Assembly (NCBI GenBank): GCA_033064195.1
Contig: JARBJD010000029.1
Location: 1 to 64,000 of the forward strand
Source of the DNA: Blattamonas nauphoetae
Lineage: Eukaryota; Preaxostyla; Oxymonadida
Direction: 5' to 3'
Length of the DNA: 64,000 nt
The first letter of the stretch is position 1. Each line of letters begins with the position of its first letter. A program made the translations under genes and the position numbers. Of this stretch, positions 23,491 through 33,735 are shown one piece after another. The notes under the pieces were generated by a model. That model was not told the origin of the DNA. It ran no database searches and saw only the letters and a list, made by a program, of their open reading frames with translations.

Positions 23491-24606
23491 TCAGTGAGGT
23501 CTGTGGATGGCGACGTCATCACTCACAATTCTCCCAAGTGGATGATAATTAGGTGATAAAACCGTCTGCGCAGAGTTGTTCGCGAGCAGATCAGCACTTT
23601 CCGGATCCTTGATGCAGAAATCTGAAGTCGACGAAGTCTCGTCGCCGATGTCCGACGACTCCGACAGAACCGCGACTGCACGCGAAAACGTCGCTGATTG
23701 CTGCCGCTTTGCCAAACTGTGTTCGGTCTGCCGTTTGAATCGCAGCAGATTTCGTCGTTTTCGGCGACTGGAGACGAGTGTGTGTTTCGCATCACTTTTG
23801 GGACGGCCATGACACTCGTCAAAGGCAGCTTGGATTGCTGGGTCTTCCAGAACAGCATAAGGCTCTCCAGGCTTCGGGAGACAGTCTGGTTGGAGAATTG
23901 TGGCGTTGCGAGAGGGCGGCGAGATGTGGATTCTGAGATGGCCGGCAGAGGGTTGCTGAGTGGGTGATGTGAGAGCCGTTGAATGCGAAAGGGACTGGCT
24001 CGAAAACTGTGTGGAATTCAGTGATGTTGGGGAGTGGTTGCTGGAGAAAAGCGACGATCCCGAAGTGCAGCATCGATTGGGTGATGTGTTGGAGGAGAAT
24101 GAGATTGATGGTGATATTGCGATTGAAGGGGACGGGGATTGAAAATGGGAGGAATCTGGACACTTCGTGCGGGAGAGACGGGAAGTGGTTGGACTGAGTT
24201 CAAGCGAATGATTCCACTGGCTGTTCGACAATGCGGATTGTGAACTCAGAAACAGTACTCCCGGTTGCGGATTGAGTTGTATTTGTGCGGGGTGTGTACG
24301 GGTGTGCACAATATTTGCTGACGCAAAGTGGAGGGCGTCGAGACTGTTGTTGACGACGTTGTATCCAGAAATTGAGTGTGCTTCCTGCAAGGTTTCCCCA
24401 AAACAGCGAAAAGAGGATCGACCAGCAGGAGAGCCTGACAGAAACGGTAAAAATTGGAGCGGTTCAGCTTGGGATGGGGAGAAAGTTTGTTTTTCGAGAG
24501 ATGATTGAACGGAATCCAAAGAGAGAGTATCGAGAGGATAAAGGATGGGACTCTGCGAACGATTGCATCTGGGAGACGAACCAGGCTTGTTTGGATGATT
24601 CATCAA
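23491..24606 (-). CDS. Ser/Pro-rich disordered protein
   Basis: A 371-residue frame from ATG 24606 to TGA. The first 230 residues are rich in Ser, Pro, Asn and Gln with almost no predicted order. After this, PGEPYAVLEDPAIQAAFDEC looks like a short helix-forming linear motif, and SSRRKRRNLLRFKRQ is a basic cluster that could be a nuclear signal. The rest is acidic and Ser-rich. No catalytic domain is seen. A single-exon, nuclear regulatory-type protein is a guess. It is transcribed in the same direction as the PB1 gene upstream. Confidence 0.5.
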   Translation of the reverse strand: MMNHPNKPGSSPRCNRSQSPILYPLDTLSLDSVQSSLEKQTFSPSQAEPLQFLPFLSGSPAGRSSFRCFGETLQEAHSISGYNVVNNSLDALHFASANIVHTRTHPAQIQLNPQPGVLFLSSQSALSNSQWNHSLELSPTTSRLSRTKCPDSSHFQSPSPSIAISPSISFSSNTSPNRCCTSGSSLFSSNHSPTSLNSTQFSSQSLSHSTALTSPTQQPSAGHLRIHISPPSRNATILQPDCLPKPGEPYAVLEDPAIQAAFDECHGRPKSDAKHTLVSSRRKRRNLLRFKRQTEHSLAKRQQSATFSRAVAVLSESSDIGDETSSTSDFCIKDPESADLLANNSAQTVLSPNYHPLGRIVSDDVAIHRPH

Positions 24607-24887
24607 AATGAAGTCATGATCTGACCATTAATCGCACCAGAACAACTCAGCTAGAAAGACTCGTCCAATCTCTCTATTCTCCGAGGAAATGTGTATCAAC
24701 ATTGACATAGTTCCGAATTGCAATTAAAGTGTGACAAAAAGTTGTATGTTTAGAGAAATGATGAAAAAGACTTCATCGCAATGCTAGATGTCCTTGCTGT
24801 GGAGGAGTTTGGGGTCTGTAACCTGTTCAGGAGGAGAAGCCTGACTCGGTGCCTGCTTTGTCATTGCCTGGAAGAACTGCATGAAGT

Positions 24888-25520
24888 TCACTCCGAACTA
24901 TTGGAAAGGTTCAGATTTGACCATCCCAGCTGGCGGGGCCGGAGGAGGTTGTAGAACAGGCGGGTATTGCGAGAAGTGCGGAGCCGCTTGATCGGTCTGG
25001 TCTTGGTCTGGTTTGGTTTTATTCTGGATGTGTTTGAAGGGGAATGAGAGGTGCAGTCCCATGGCGACGATGACGAGAGTGAGGAACTCTTTGATTGCAT
25101 CGAACTTCGACTCGAGCTGCGTCTGAACCGCCTGCTTGTCGAACCGAGCGGCGATTCGCAGAGGGAACGAAACGGGTTGAACGGATCAGCCCAGATGCGA
25201 CGGCCAACTCGTCTGTGCTTGCAGCAGCACGCAGCGTGATGCTGTGCTTTGTCATGTTTTGGAGAAACCGAGAAGTTGATGGAACGGCCGAGTTGGGCTG
25301 TTTGGAAGGCGGCTTGAATGTCATCATCGTTGGAATCGGTGATGATGTCTCCGTTGCTGTCGGTGTATGTGACAGACAGTGGAGACGTAGGGTGGATGTC
25401 GAACAAAGAGTGAATCTGTCCGAACAAGGCTTCCATGGATGGGATCTGGTTCATTTCCATTCGACGAGTCTCATCGGTCACTGTGTCCGAGAGATTCAGA
25501 GTTTGATTGTACGAAGACAT
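24888..25520 (-). CDS. PB1-domain protein
   Basis: A 210-residue frame from ATG 25520 to TGA. Residues about 8-85 match a PB1 fold: an RR pair, a helix (SMEALFGQIHSLFDI), then the acidic OPCA motif YTDSNGDIITDSNDDDIQAAF (from residue 51), and a last strand SINFSV. PB1 domains make front-to-back heterodimers in signalling and autophagy scaffolds. The acidic face is clear; the basic Lys of the first strand is not, so this should be a type I (acidic) PB1. The remainder is Ser/Arg-rich and low complexity. Near residue 95 a second frame (25019-25327) is also open, so an intron or frameshift may change the C-terminal part. Confidence 0.65.
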   Translation of the reverse strand: MSSYNQTLNLSDTVTDETRRMEMNQIPSMEALFGQIHSLFDIHPTSPLSVTYTDSNGDIITDSNDDDIQAAFQTAQLGRSINFSVSPKHDKAQHHAACCCKHRRVGRRIWADPFNPFRSLCESPLGSTSRRFRRSSSRSSMQSKSSSLSSSSPWDCTSHSPSNTSRIKPNQTKTRPIKRLRTSRNTRLFYNLLRPRQLGWSNLNLSNSSE

Positions 25521-25833
25521 GGTATCTTGATGGTTGATGTGTGTTGGCCCGTTGCTGGTTTCACTTTAAGTCAAGATGTACAATCTCTCTCATAGTGGCG
25601 TTTGAGAGATGAGACAGGTGTTTTGCCTCTTTCTGGAGGATCTTCAGTACGATCAGCAAAATTAACAATTACATCATCTCTTTCCGGCTCATTACAACGG
25701 TATTGAGTGTGTTAAAAACATTTCTGATCAACATATGTTCCTTGTTTTGATTGAAAATCCAACACTTATTTCTCTTTATTGTTCATTTCTCAACTCTTTT
25801 CTGCAATTAGAGGAACAAGGAATGAAAAATGAA

Positions 25834-26694
25834 GCGGTGATTCTTTTTCAAAAATCGCATCCGTCACTCCAGCGCCTGTACGTTGATATTCATCGACAAA
25901 CACCCTCTACTCACCGTCACAGGTGCTCTCTCCATGTTCAAGGTGTGAATTTCGTCTTTTCTTCATGTTGGCGAACTTTATCGCGGATCCGATGCTCAGG
26001 CGACTAATCACCCATCAGTCTTCTGTTCTATAGTATATCAATGATGAAACCGACATCAAACTGTGGATTACACACTCACAACATGGTTTGTACCATTTCT
26101 TTCCTTCTCATGTTCAGATACTCGGGATTTTTTTGAGGTGCGCCGGAACATTGAACACAACGAGATAACTCTCACATAAATCGTTCAATCGGATTTTATC
26201 GATAGTTTTCGCTCGCTGGTTTGTCTTTATTCATTCATTTCTGGTCTTGTAGACCCAAAAATGAATGCTCATTTTTCAATCGTCATCAATCTGTACTACC
26301 TCGCCTCAAACACCATGGTCCTTCAGTATTTCCCTGAGAGAATCTCTGTTAGACACGTTCAACAAATGTTACGGACCTAATATATCAAGAATATTGAATC
26401 TGTCAATCCGCACTTTTCGTGTCTTTTTCTTCAATGGAGGAGTTTATACCAGTGCTCTCACACAGAATTGGTTTTTTCTGTTGTAAATTATCGGTAGTTT
26501 GTCTTTGGACCTGTTTTGTTACAAAAAATGTGCAGAAGAGTCCTGAACAAAAAAAGGAGATATCGAACGCGATCTTCCTTGAAATCCGGTAATTCACTCA
26601 TTTTCAGTCGACTGAACAGACGAATGGTAATTCCGCAAAAAATAATTTTTGGTGACGCACATTAGTGTTTTGCGATTTTTCAAAGAGAATCACC
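25834..26694. mobile_element. 861-bp TIR element, copy 1
   Basis: Inverted relative to copy 2 at 59368-60228 and nearly identical to it: the 64-codon stretch at 26403-26597 is unchanged at protein level. Ends are GGTGATTCTTTTTCAAAAAT (left) and its inverted partner ending GAATCACC (right), about 24 bp of imperfect TIR. It sits just after the stop of the helix-rich gene. I found no clear target duplication. No transposase is recognised; the small ORFs may be fortuitous. Confidence 0.7.
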
Positions 26695-26703
26695 CAAGTG
26701 GTT

Positions 26704-29700
26704 TTAAAACCAAATTCGATACATCCAACCTTCAGCAAGTTCGTCTGCATTGAAAGTCATCTCCATTCTGAAGGGTTGGATAGTATTCAGTAGGTCCTGA
26801 TTGGTGTCTTTCTCGATCCCCACCACTCGCAGTTCGAACGCATCGTCCCACCCTTCTTCTCTCAAACCCACTTCTCGTCTCTTCTGCCGTTCTCGTTTGT
26901 CTTGATTCCATTTGTAAGTTCTGTTCAGCATACTGCGGAAGACAATTTGAAAAGGTCCTTCGTTCTCAATCTCGATCATCGTTCGCGTTTCCCATTTCAC
27001 AAGTTCTGATACGAAGTCGGCGTCGTGTTCGTCTGATTGAAGTTCCATGTTTTTGATGCGTTTGTGTATCCAGCAGAGGTTATTTTCGAGTCGAGCTGTG
27101 TCTTTTTCATCCAAAATGAGTTTGTCCGAATTGCGGAACATGAATGTGATGAATTGTTTGGCTGGCCCGAACACAGAAACACGAATGTGACGAGATAGTT
27201 CGAATCGTGTTTGTTCATCCTTTCTAATCGGTTCAAACATGAGGCAGAGGAACTTGGTGAGTTCGAACAGACAGTCATGGACAAAAGTTTACGGGCACCC
27301 TTGTTCGCGTTTATGAACAATCAACTTTTTCTAATCTTTCATTAAACACTTCACAACATTGGAAGACAGCAATTTCCAAAATATTGAACAAAAAGAGTCT
27401 AGTGAAGTGAAAATCAGGAGGAAAGTTCGAGCCGACTTGGGAGGAAAATTTGATGAGGGTGACAAGAACACATCTCCTCTCTGTGGAAGAGGAGATGTGA
27501 GGAGGTGAGAGTGTTTCTACTCTCAAAAATTGAATGGCTCCACTCCTTATTGAGAAAATGTTGGAGATGTCGTCGAAACGAGCACAATCTATCTTCCGCA
27601 TCTCGAGTCAATCATCCTTGTGGACATACCAAACTCATTCTCTTGTCTCAACAACACGTATTCTCTCTCAACTATTTGTCGGGCCTCCAAATTTGGTTTG
27701 TACGAACTACAACGAAAGTGTCAATGATTGGTTTTCACTACAGCTCGTCGTTTCTTTTGAGATTGAGAGAGAATACATGTTGTTGAGACAAGAGAATGAG
27801 TTTGGTATGTCCACAAGGATGATTGACTCGAGATGCGGAAGATAGATTTTGCTCGTTTCGACGACATCTCCAACATTTTCTCAATAAGGAGTGGAGCCAT
27901 TCAATTTTTGAGAGTAGAAACACTCTCACCTCCTCACATCTCCTCTTCCACAGAGAGGAGATGTGTTCTTGTCACCCTCATCAAATTTTCCTCCCAATTC
28001 GGCTCGACCTCTCTTCCTGATTTTCACTTCACCACACTATATTGGTTTTATATTTCACTAAGGACTATCTTTCATTGTTGTGAAGTGTTTCAAAAAAAAT
28101 CAGAAAAAAACACCTGTTCATAAATGCAGACTTGGGTGCCCGTAAACTTTTGTCCGTGGCTGAGAGTTTCGGACTCCGAGAGAGGAAGAGAAACAAAATC
28201 GACGGTTTCAAATATCATCCCAATAAAATTGGATGTTATCAAGTTTTCTTTCATCCACGGATTGCCAACAACGACGTTCATGATGGTGATGATGATGTTC
28301 ACCTTGATGTGTTCGTGAGAGAGTTGAAGTGAGGAGAGAATGAGGTAAGGGAAGGATGGATCGTCGAGGATGATTGTTTTGAAGGAAGAGTTGAGGGGAT
28401 CTGTAAGAATGAACGTCAAATTGAGGAGAAAATTCCAGCCATCACTCACACATTCTTCACACTTATCTTTTAGGTTGTCGAGAGAATCAACCACTTGGGT
28501 GTCATCTCCAGAAATTAATGGAGTGGTTGGAGAAGAGTCGGAGAGAAGTGAAGCGATGAGATTGTCGATGAATGGAATGATCGAGAGAATCATTGGAAGA
28601 GCTTCTTTCACAAGGAGAAGCAATTCAAGAACAATTTCAGAATCAACCTGAAATGACGAGAAATGAGGAAAAAGAGGCAAAACACACTTCGATTGGTGGT
28701 TCTGCCGTCATCAGATGAGTTGGGAGGAGGAAAGCATTTGAACAGAAGACCAGCGAACATGCGAAGATGGAAGGAACATCATTCGTGAGCTGGATGAATT
28801 TTGGGATGTGTGAAGGATCGGTTGGGAGATTTCGTTGGAATTCGGAGAAAACGATTCGGAGCTTCTTTGTCAGAGCAGCCAGGAATGAAAGACCAGAAAA
28901 TTGTTCGAATGGGGAAGATGATGGGAAGATGGGTGAGGGGAGAAGAGTGAAAGTCGTTGGATCTCGTTTGACGACTTCGTTCAGAGCCATGAGAGAAAGT
29001 GGGGCGATAATGAGATGGGGAAAGAGAGAAAGACGCGCTAAAGTGGTGAGAACTGCAGATGGAGGCGATGATCCTTCGACATTGTCGAATGTGGAAATGA
29101 TAAAGTCTTTGTTATGCCAAAAAAGCGATTCGACGATTTCAGGTTCGAAAAAGAGTGATTCAATGCAGGGACAACACTGAAAACAAATGAAGAAGAAGAA
29201 AGAATGAAACACACTGAATCCAATGCAGGACATGAAGACCAATCTCCAAATTGCGTGATCACGAAAGAAGCGATTTCAGATGATAGTACCCGGATAAACC
29301 CGTTAAGTCGGATAAACCCGTTACCAACATACCCCACTTCATATTGATCCTTTAATTCTGACGACTGATATGTTGTGTGGAAAAGAAAGTAATCGGTAGA
29401 ATTCTGAAATGATTGGTCTCTTGGTTAGATGTTTGATCGAGGTCTATGGGTCATTTCAAATCGATGAATGACCAGCCACGACACCCTGCATGTGATGCTG
29501 AGTACAAAGAGGTTGCATCTCACTGTACCATCCCTTGGACGCCTGGGAAGACATTGGCTAAGTTCCGAGCACATTTCGACTTACATTTTTCTCATTCCAT
29601 TTCACAATCATTCTTTCAACAGTAACTCCTATTTTAAAAATAATGAAGAGAGTAATGAACGGGAAGTGGAAGGATAATTTTAGTGAAGAGGGGGGACTGC

Positions 29701-30273
29701 TATGCTCATGTGGAATGGTTAACGGGTTTATCCGCTCTAACGGGTTTGTCCGGGTACTATGAAAGCGAGGAGCGAACGAACGAGGGCGATTTCGAATCTA
29801 AAGAAAGCAAGAAATGAAGACATCCATCATCACAACCAAGAAAACCACAAACAAAGAATCTCAATCAATTTCATCAGTTCAGCCTGAAAGCGAGAATGAA
29901 CTAAAGAGAAAACGAGAGACCACAAGTCCAGATGAGTGTGTTCCACAACACAGTGGAGACAGAAATGGACACCAATCATCAAAACTGTCATTCAATCCAC
30001 TTTCTGAAACACATCCATAACATCCAAAACAATCATCAACAAATCGATGAAAACAACAAAAGAACAAACCAGATGCCACTTTCTGCAACTCTCGAAGTGT
30101 GTCAACAATAATATCTTCATCATTACTTTGCAATCGTTCGAGAAGCGAGGAAATGTTGGACTGAGAATGAGAAAGATGAAGAACGAAAAACGACAAACCA
30201 GATTCCAATTGTGTGGAGTGTTCAAAGCAGCCTGTGGGAGATCCCCATTCGGAAAAGAATGCTCAGGGATCAT
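26704..30273 (-). CDS. helix-rich multi-exon family protein, locus 1 (interrupted by insertions)
   Basis: One of three copies in the window. The start ATG at 30273 gives exon 1 (30273-30199, MIPEHSFPNGDLPQ...), a 38-nt GT-AG intron, and exon 2 (30160-30070, SNISSLLERLQSNDEDI). Later exons are 29176 to about 28690 (CCPCIESLFFEPEIV) and about 28650-28163 (VDSEIVLELLLLVKEALP), separated by a roughly 42-nt intron. The C-terminal exon (27271-26704) has DKLILDEKDTARLENNL and KRERQKRREVGLREEGW. The protein should be a helical, HEAT/ARM-like solenoid of about 600 residues; no catalytic motif is seen. Two insertions hit it: the foldback at 27272-28162, and a MITE at 29284-29759 close to or inside an exon ending ITQFGDW. 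Unless removed from the mRNA, these break the gene, so this copy may be dead. Confidence 0.55.
27272..28162. mobile_element. 891-bp foldback (palindromic) element
   Basis: Termini are 29-bp TIRs starting CAGTCATGGACAAAAGTT (left) and, inverted, CAGCCACGGACAAAAGTT (right). Arms of about 350 bp (27,300-27,660 against 27,770-28,130) are near-perfect inverted repeats around a roughly 100-bp centre. The 3-bp AGA occurs on both sides (27269-27271, 28163-28165). The paralogous gene at about 58,811 is uninterrupted at the same place, with one ctgaG/cagaG. The TIR start CAGT...GGACAAAAGTTT resembles Tc1-like ends, but the flank is not TA. Confidence 0.85.
29284..29759. mobile_element. 476-bp MITE with TGA target duplication
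   Basis: TIRs begin TAGTACCCGGATAAACCCG and contain the GGATAAACCCGTTA motif twice at each end. TGA flanks both ends (29281-29283, 29760-29762). The other two family loci read CAGACGAAAGCG without interruption (near 40,466 and 60,793), giving two independent empty sites. No coding capacity. Confidence 0.85.
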
Positions 30274-30708
30274 ATAAGAGTCACCAGATCCGTTTGTTGG
30301 GAGGAAGATGAACGAGGAATCAAGAATGGGCTGAGAGAAAATACAAACCATTCTTCGCTGGGTATCACAGTCATTTCTGTGGAATTTGCTCGATGGAAGC
30401 AGAAGCGTTGTCGTTCCTCCGTGAATCACTGTGCAATTCATCAACAGACATTCGATCTCATCAGTCATGTGCTAGCAACTATTCAACCTCATACACTGCA
30501 AATTTCAAGAAATGAAACGAGAATTGACGATCTAATCAAAATGGTCAAGCATTGCATCAACCTCGCTTTTCCGATTCATCTCAGGATCCTTTGCATCACT
30601 GCTGAAGCTGCCATATTCACTCACAGGGAACTCATCTTTCAGAATGTCGTTCTTCCATCATCTCAAATTGGCTCCAACTCATTTCTGCGTCCTCTCCTCG
30701 GATGCAGG

Positions 30709-30952
30709 GAATGCGACTGGTCTTGTTCCGTTTGGGGAGCTGGATGCAGTGAATGCTCATCGGAACCTGGCAGCTGGGATTGCTCTGCCGCTTCAAAAAG
30801 TGTCTGACGCGTCGATGCGAAAATTGATCGCAGTCTGTCTCCAAATTGATGCCGACCAGCGCATCTCTCTCCAACACGCGCTGGCTAAGCTCGAAGAGAT
30901 GCCAAAAGGATCAGCCAAAGAAGAAATGAAAGACCAATTCGCCAAGTTGTGA
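30709..30952 (+). pseudogene. receptor pseudokinase 3' fragment
   Basis: This matches the last 80 codons of the relic at 44,545-44,782 almost base for base (VPFGELDAVNAHRNLAAG, DADQRISLQHALAKLEE, then TGA). Upstream (30,560-30,708) only a patch resembling 43,100-43,150 is left, with the membrane span and most of the tail missing. It marks the left edge of the roughly 3.2-kb duplicated segment. Confidence 0.75.
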
Positions 30953-31724
30953 TTCTCCAGTCGCGACCCAACTCTCGATATTTCAACATCACTTCACACT
31001 CAAACACATTCACACACACTCATGCTGTCTTTTTGTCTGTCGTTCCGATCTTTCTGATGCTGACTTGACGAGTCACGTCAGATTCACTTTTGTTGTTCTC
31101 TGAACTTTCGTTGTGCTGGTTTCCTTTCCAGCTCCGACCAAACTGGAGTGGAATGGTGTTGCAAGAGCTGGTCTCTTCGCACCTGTCCTCTGTCGGGAGA
31201 CTGTGAGAATTCACATCCCTTTCTCTGTCTCGCTCACTCCACGTCGATTCTGTCGAAAGAGTTGTTCCCCATTTCTCCAATCACCAACTTAGAACGTAGT
31301 TTTGCTCTTCCTTCCCCACTCCTTCAACACCCTTGCTTTCTTCTCGTTTCGTTTTCTAGTTTTTGTCGCCTGTATCCTTCTTTGGATGTCTTCGCCACTC
31401 CTTCCTTCTTCACTGTCTTGCGTTGTTTGGTCTTTGCGTCGTCTTGTGTTGGATGTGCTGCTCGATCAGTTTCAGCCCACGTCAGCCTCTCCTTCCGATG
31501 GAGTGGAGAGAGCGTGTTCTTCATCCGTCTCTTGTTCTGAACGAATGATTCAGAATCTTCATTGGCCGCGACTGATTGCGTGTTCACTCTGTCATTTCAC
31601 CATTCTTACCCATCTCGTCACACCCACATCATCTGATCTGTCGGTTCTTTGATTCGGAACGGCTCAATCAACAAAACGAAAGTGACAATCAAAGAATAAT
31701 GATTCTGAATTGTTGGGCAATCGT
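30953..31724. other. conserved convergent intergenic block
   Basis: Closely matches 44,783-44,922 plus 57,213-57,843. It contains the empty site of the giant MULE at 31085-31092. A small frame (31,324-31,587 -, 87 codons, Lys/Arg/Glu-rich) is kept open in both copies, but so are others. I do not call a gene. Confidence 0.6.
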
Positions 31725-33735
31725 GGGTAATGCTACGCGCAGTCCGCGTAATGACTAGGGGCAGTCCGCTTTTTGGGCTAGGGGCAGTCCGCCTTTTGCT
31801 AGGGGCAGTCCGCCTTTTGCTAGGGGCAGTCCGCACATTGCTAGCGGCAGTCCGTCGATTTTCAGGTCCTTTGTGGTGATTCATTTAATTTTTCTGGAAC
31901 TATTATCAAAATGAGTCATTTTGAAATTGAAATCCTGCGAATTCAAACCGAGATGTGATAAGGTGGCCATCAAAGGAGTACTGTTTAGGATCAGACCGAT
32001 CATGAGAGATAACTGATTTTCAAAGGAAAAACTCATCCAGAAGAACATCATAGGACATTTTTCGAAATCAAGATCGGTTTTTAGTCAGATCTCTCGGCTC
32101 TCGCGACCACTAAAGTTAAGGGTCGTGTTCAGCTGTAATCTCTTCTAAAGCGACAGGAATTTCCTATTCTGAGGAAACACAAATGCAAAACGACCCCAAT
32201 TGTAACAGTAAAGCTTCTGCCTCGCTCCTCTGATGTCATTCTCACGTTTACAAACGAAGATTCGCTATTCCCTGAATCATTGGAAGCAATCCTTTATTTC
32301 CTCCAGTCTTTCCAGCCCAACCACAAAAAAGCAGAAAATCGTGTGATATTTCCGGAATAATTGACAAAACCGGACCGAACTGATGAACTCTCGGAATATC
32401 TTTCCTCGCTCGTGCTGCAATACCCATCATCCAATTCAGTTCAATATCCAGCACATCTTCTGGACGAACACTTTGTGCAGTCGGAAAGGAAGGCACCGCA
32501 GGTTCAATGCAACCATCTGCTCGGAATCGACATTCAAATCGATTGATGGCGATTCGTTGTGGCTAAGGAAAACTGTGGGATCATTTCGCTGTTCGACCTT
32601 CGAATGATTGAGTACCATAATCCAAGATGGTCGTCGATTGGCTCATTCATCCCGATATTCATGCAACAGTCAGATCCTGAACAGGATCGACCATTCCCAC
32701 CGCCACGAAGGAAAAAGAGCACAGTTGTGTCGTGTGCATTTTCACCAGATTGAAACAATATTGTAGCAAACACGATGAACATTGGAGTGTTCTTATTTTA
32801 TGTGAACGCAGCTGATACAAACACAGCTGTCGTGGCTCCACAATAAGAAGTAGAAACTCTCCCATCCTTCAGGTGCTCCCTTCGGAACTACTCACTCCAC
32901 TCGACCAATCACCGCCTGCCGATCCTCCCCCTTTCCCTCCCAAACTCCAGACAGCCCCGCTCGCACGTGGGATGGAATCAGACAGCAGCCAGTCGGCGAA
33001 CTTGTCCACTGAAGACTCGTTTGACTCAGACAGCATCGATGGGAGGACCAGAGGAACACAGCCAGCGACAGAAAGAGAAGAAGAGGCACCGGATCTGCTG
33101 AGTGAGAAAATAATGCGTGACGATGATGAAGACGAGCTTCTAGAAGCAGGCAAGAAGGTTGGACATGCACCAAATTGGATGATACTTGAAAAGTCAATGC
33201 ATGGAAATGAGTGAAAGAAACAATGAGGAAATATCAGCATCCATGAGTGCTAAATCTCAAAACTAATCATCAATATCCGGAAGAAGATGGAGAACTTAAA
33301 GATTTTGGCTCATCGTTTCACAATTGTCTTCATACATTTCAAGAAACTGAGTCAAAGAAAAAGTGGTTCACCCTGCATTGAAATGGAAACAATATGGTAC
33401 ATTATCTCTGTCTCGCATCTTATCCTTCATTATCAGTGGTATGAATATTTGAGTAACCAAAAATAACACATGTCTGTCACAATTGGTCAGATTAAACAAA
33501 ATCCCTCCTCGACAGTCATCAATTCACCAATCTTTCATTCCTCACTGAATTTGAAATAAAATATGTGTTATTGTGATCATAGTTCAAGTAAAAGTGTGAA
33601 AGTTTGTGATAATAGCCTGAAAATCGACGGACTGCCGCTAGCAATATGCGGACTGCCCCTAGCAAAAACGGACTGCCCCTAGCCCAAAAAACGGACTGCC
33701 TCTAGTCATTACGCGGACTGCGCGTAGCAACACCC
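31725..33735. mobile_element. 2,011-bp Pack-MULE-like element
   Basis: Termini GGGTAATGCTACGCGCAG and, inverted, GGGTGTTGCTACGCGCAG begin TIRs of about 125-140 bp with four or five subterminal copies of CTAGGGGCAGTCCG. The 9-bp GGCAATCGT flanks both ends (31716-31724, 33736-33744). The paralogous site at 57844-57852 has a single GGTAATCGT. A 9-bp duplication and long TIRs fit the Mutator superfamily. No transposase is present. The interior carries what look like host exons: WD40-like CGIISLFDLRM and STVVSCAFSPD on +, and an unrelated-looking 82-codon frame on - (32248-32496). Confidence 0.8.
32540..33214 (+). pseudogene. captured WD40-type gene fragment inside the 2-kb MULE
   Basis: From about 32,547 the frame reads FVVAKENCGIISLFDLRM, then KKSTVVSCAFSPD, a TGA where WD repeats have Gly, and NNIVANTMNIGVFLFYVNAA. 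This is the strand pattern of a WD repeat. A possible acceptor (CATCCTTCAG, near 32,870) opens a 113-codon acidic exon ending at 33,214 (SEKIMRDDDEDELLEAGK). An intron-exon structure kept inside the element suggests DNA-level capture. The assignment to WD40 is moderate; the link between the two exons is inference. Confidence 0.45.

Noticed and set aside
25834-26694. Target duplication for copy 1 of the 861-bp element
   Set aside because: Flanks GAAGC/CAAGT do not match. Ends may have been altered by later events, so none is claimed.
31302-31652. Small membrane-type protein in the conserved intergenic block
   Set aside because: Open in both duplicated copies, but overlapping frames on the other strand are equally open and the copies are young, so conservation of the frame is not informative.
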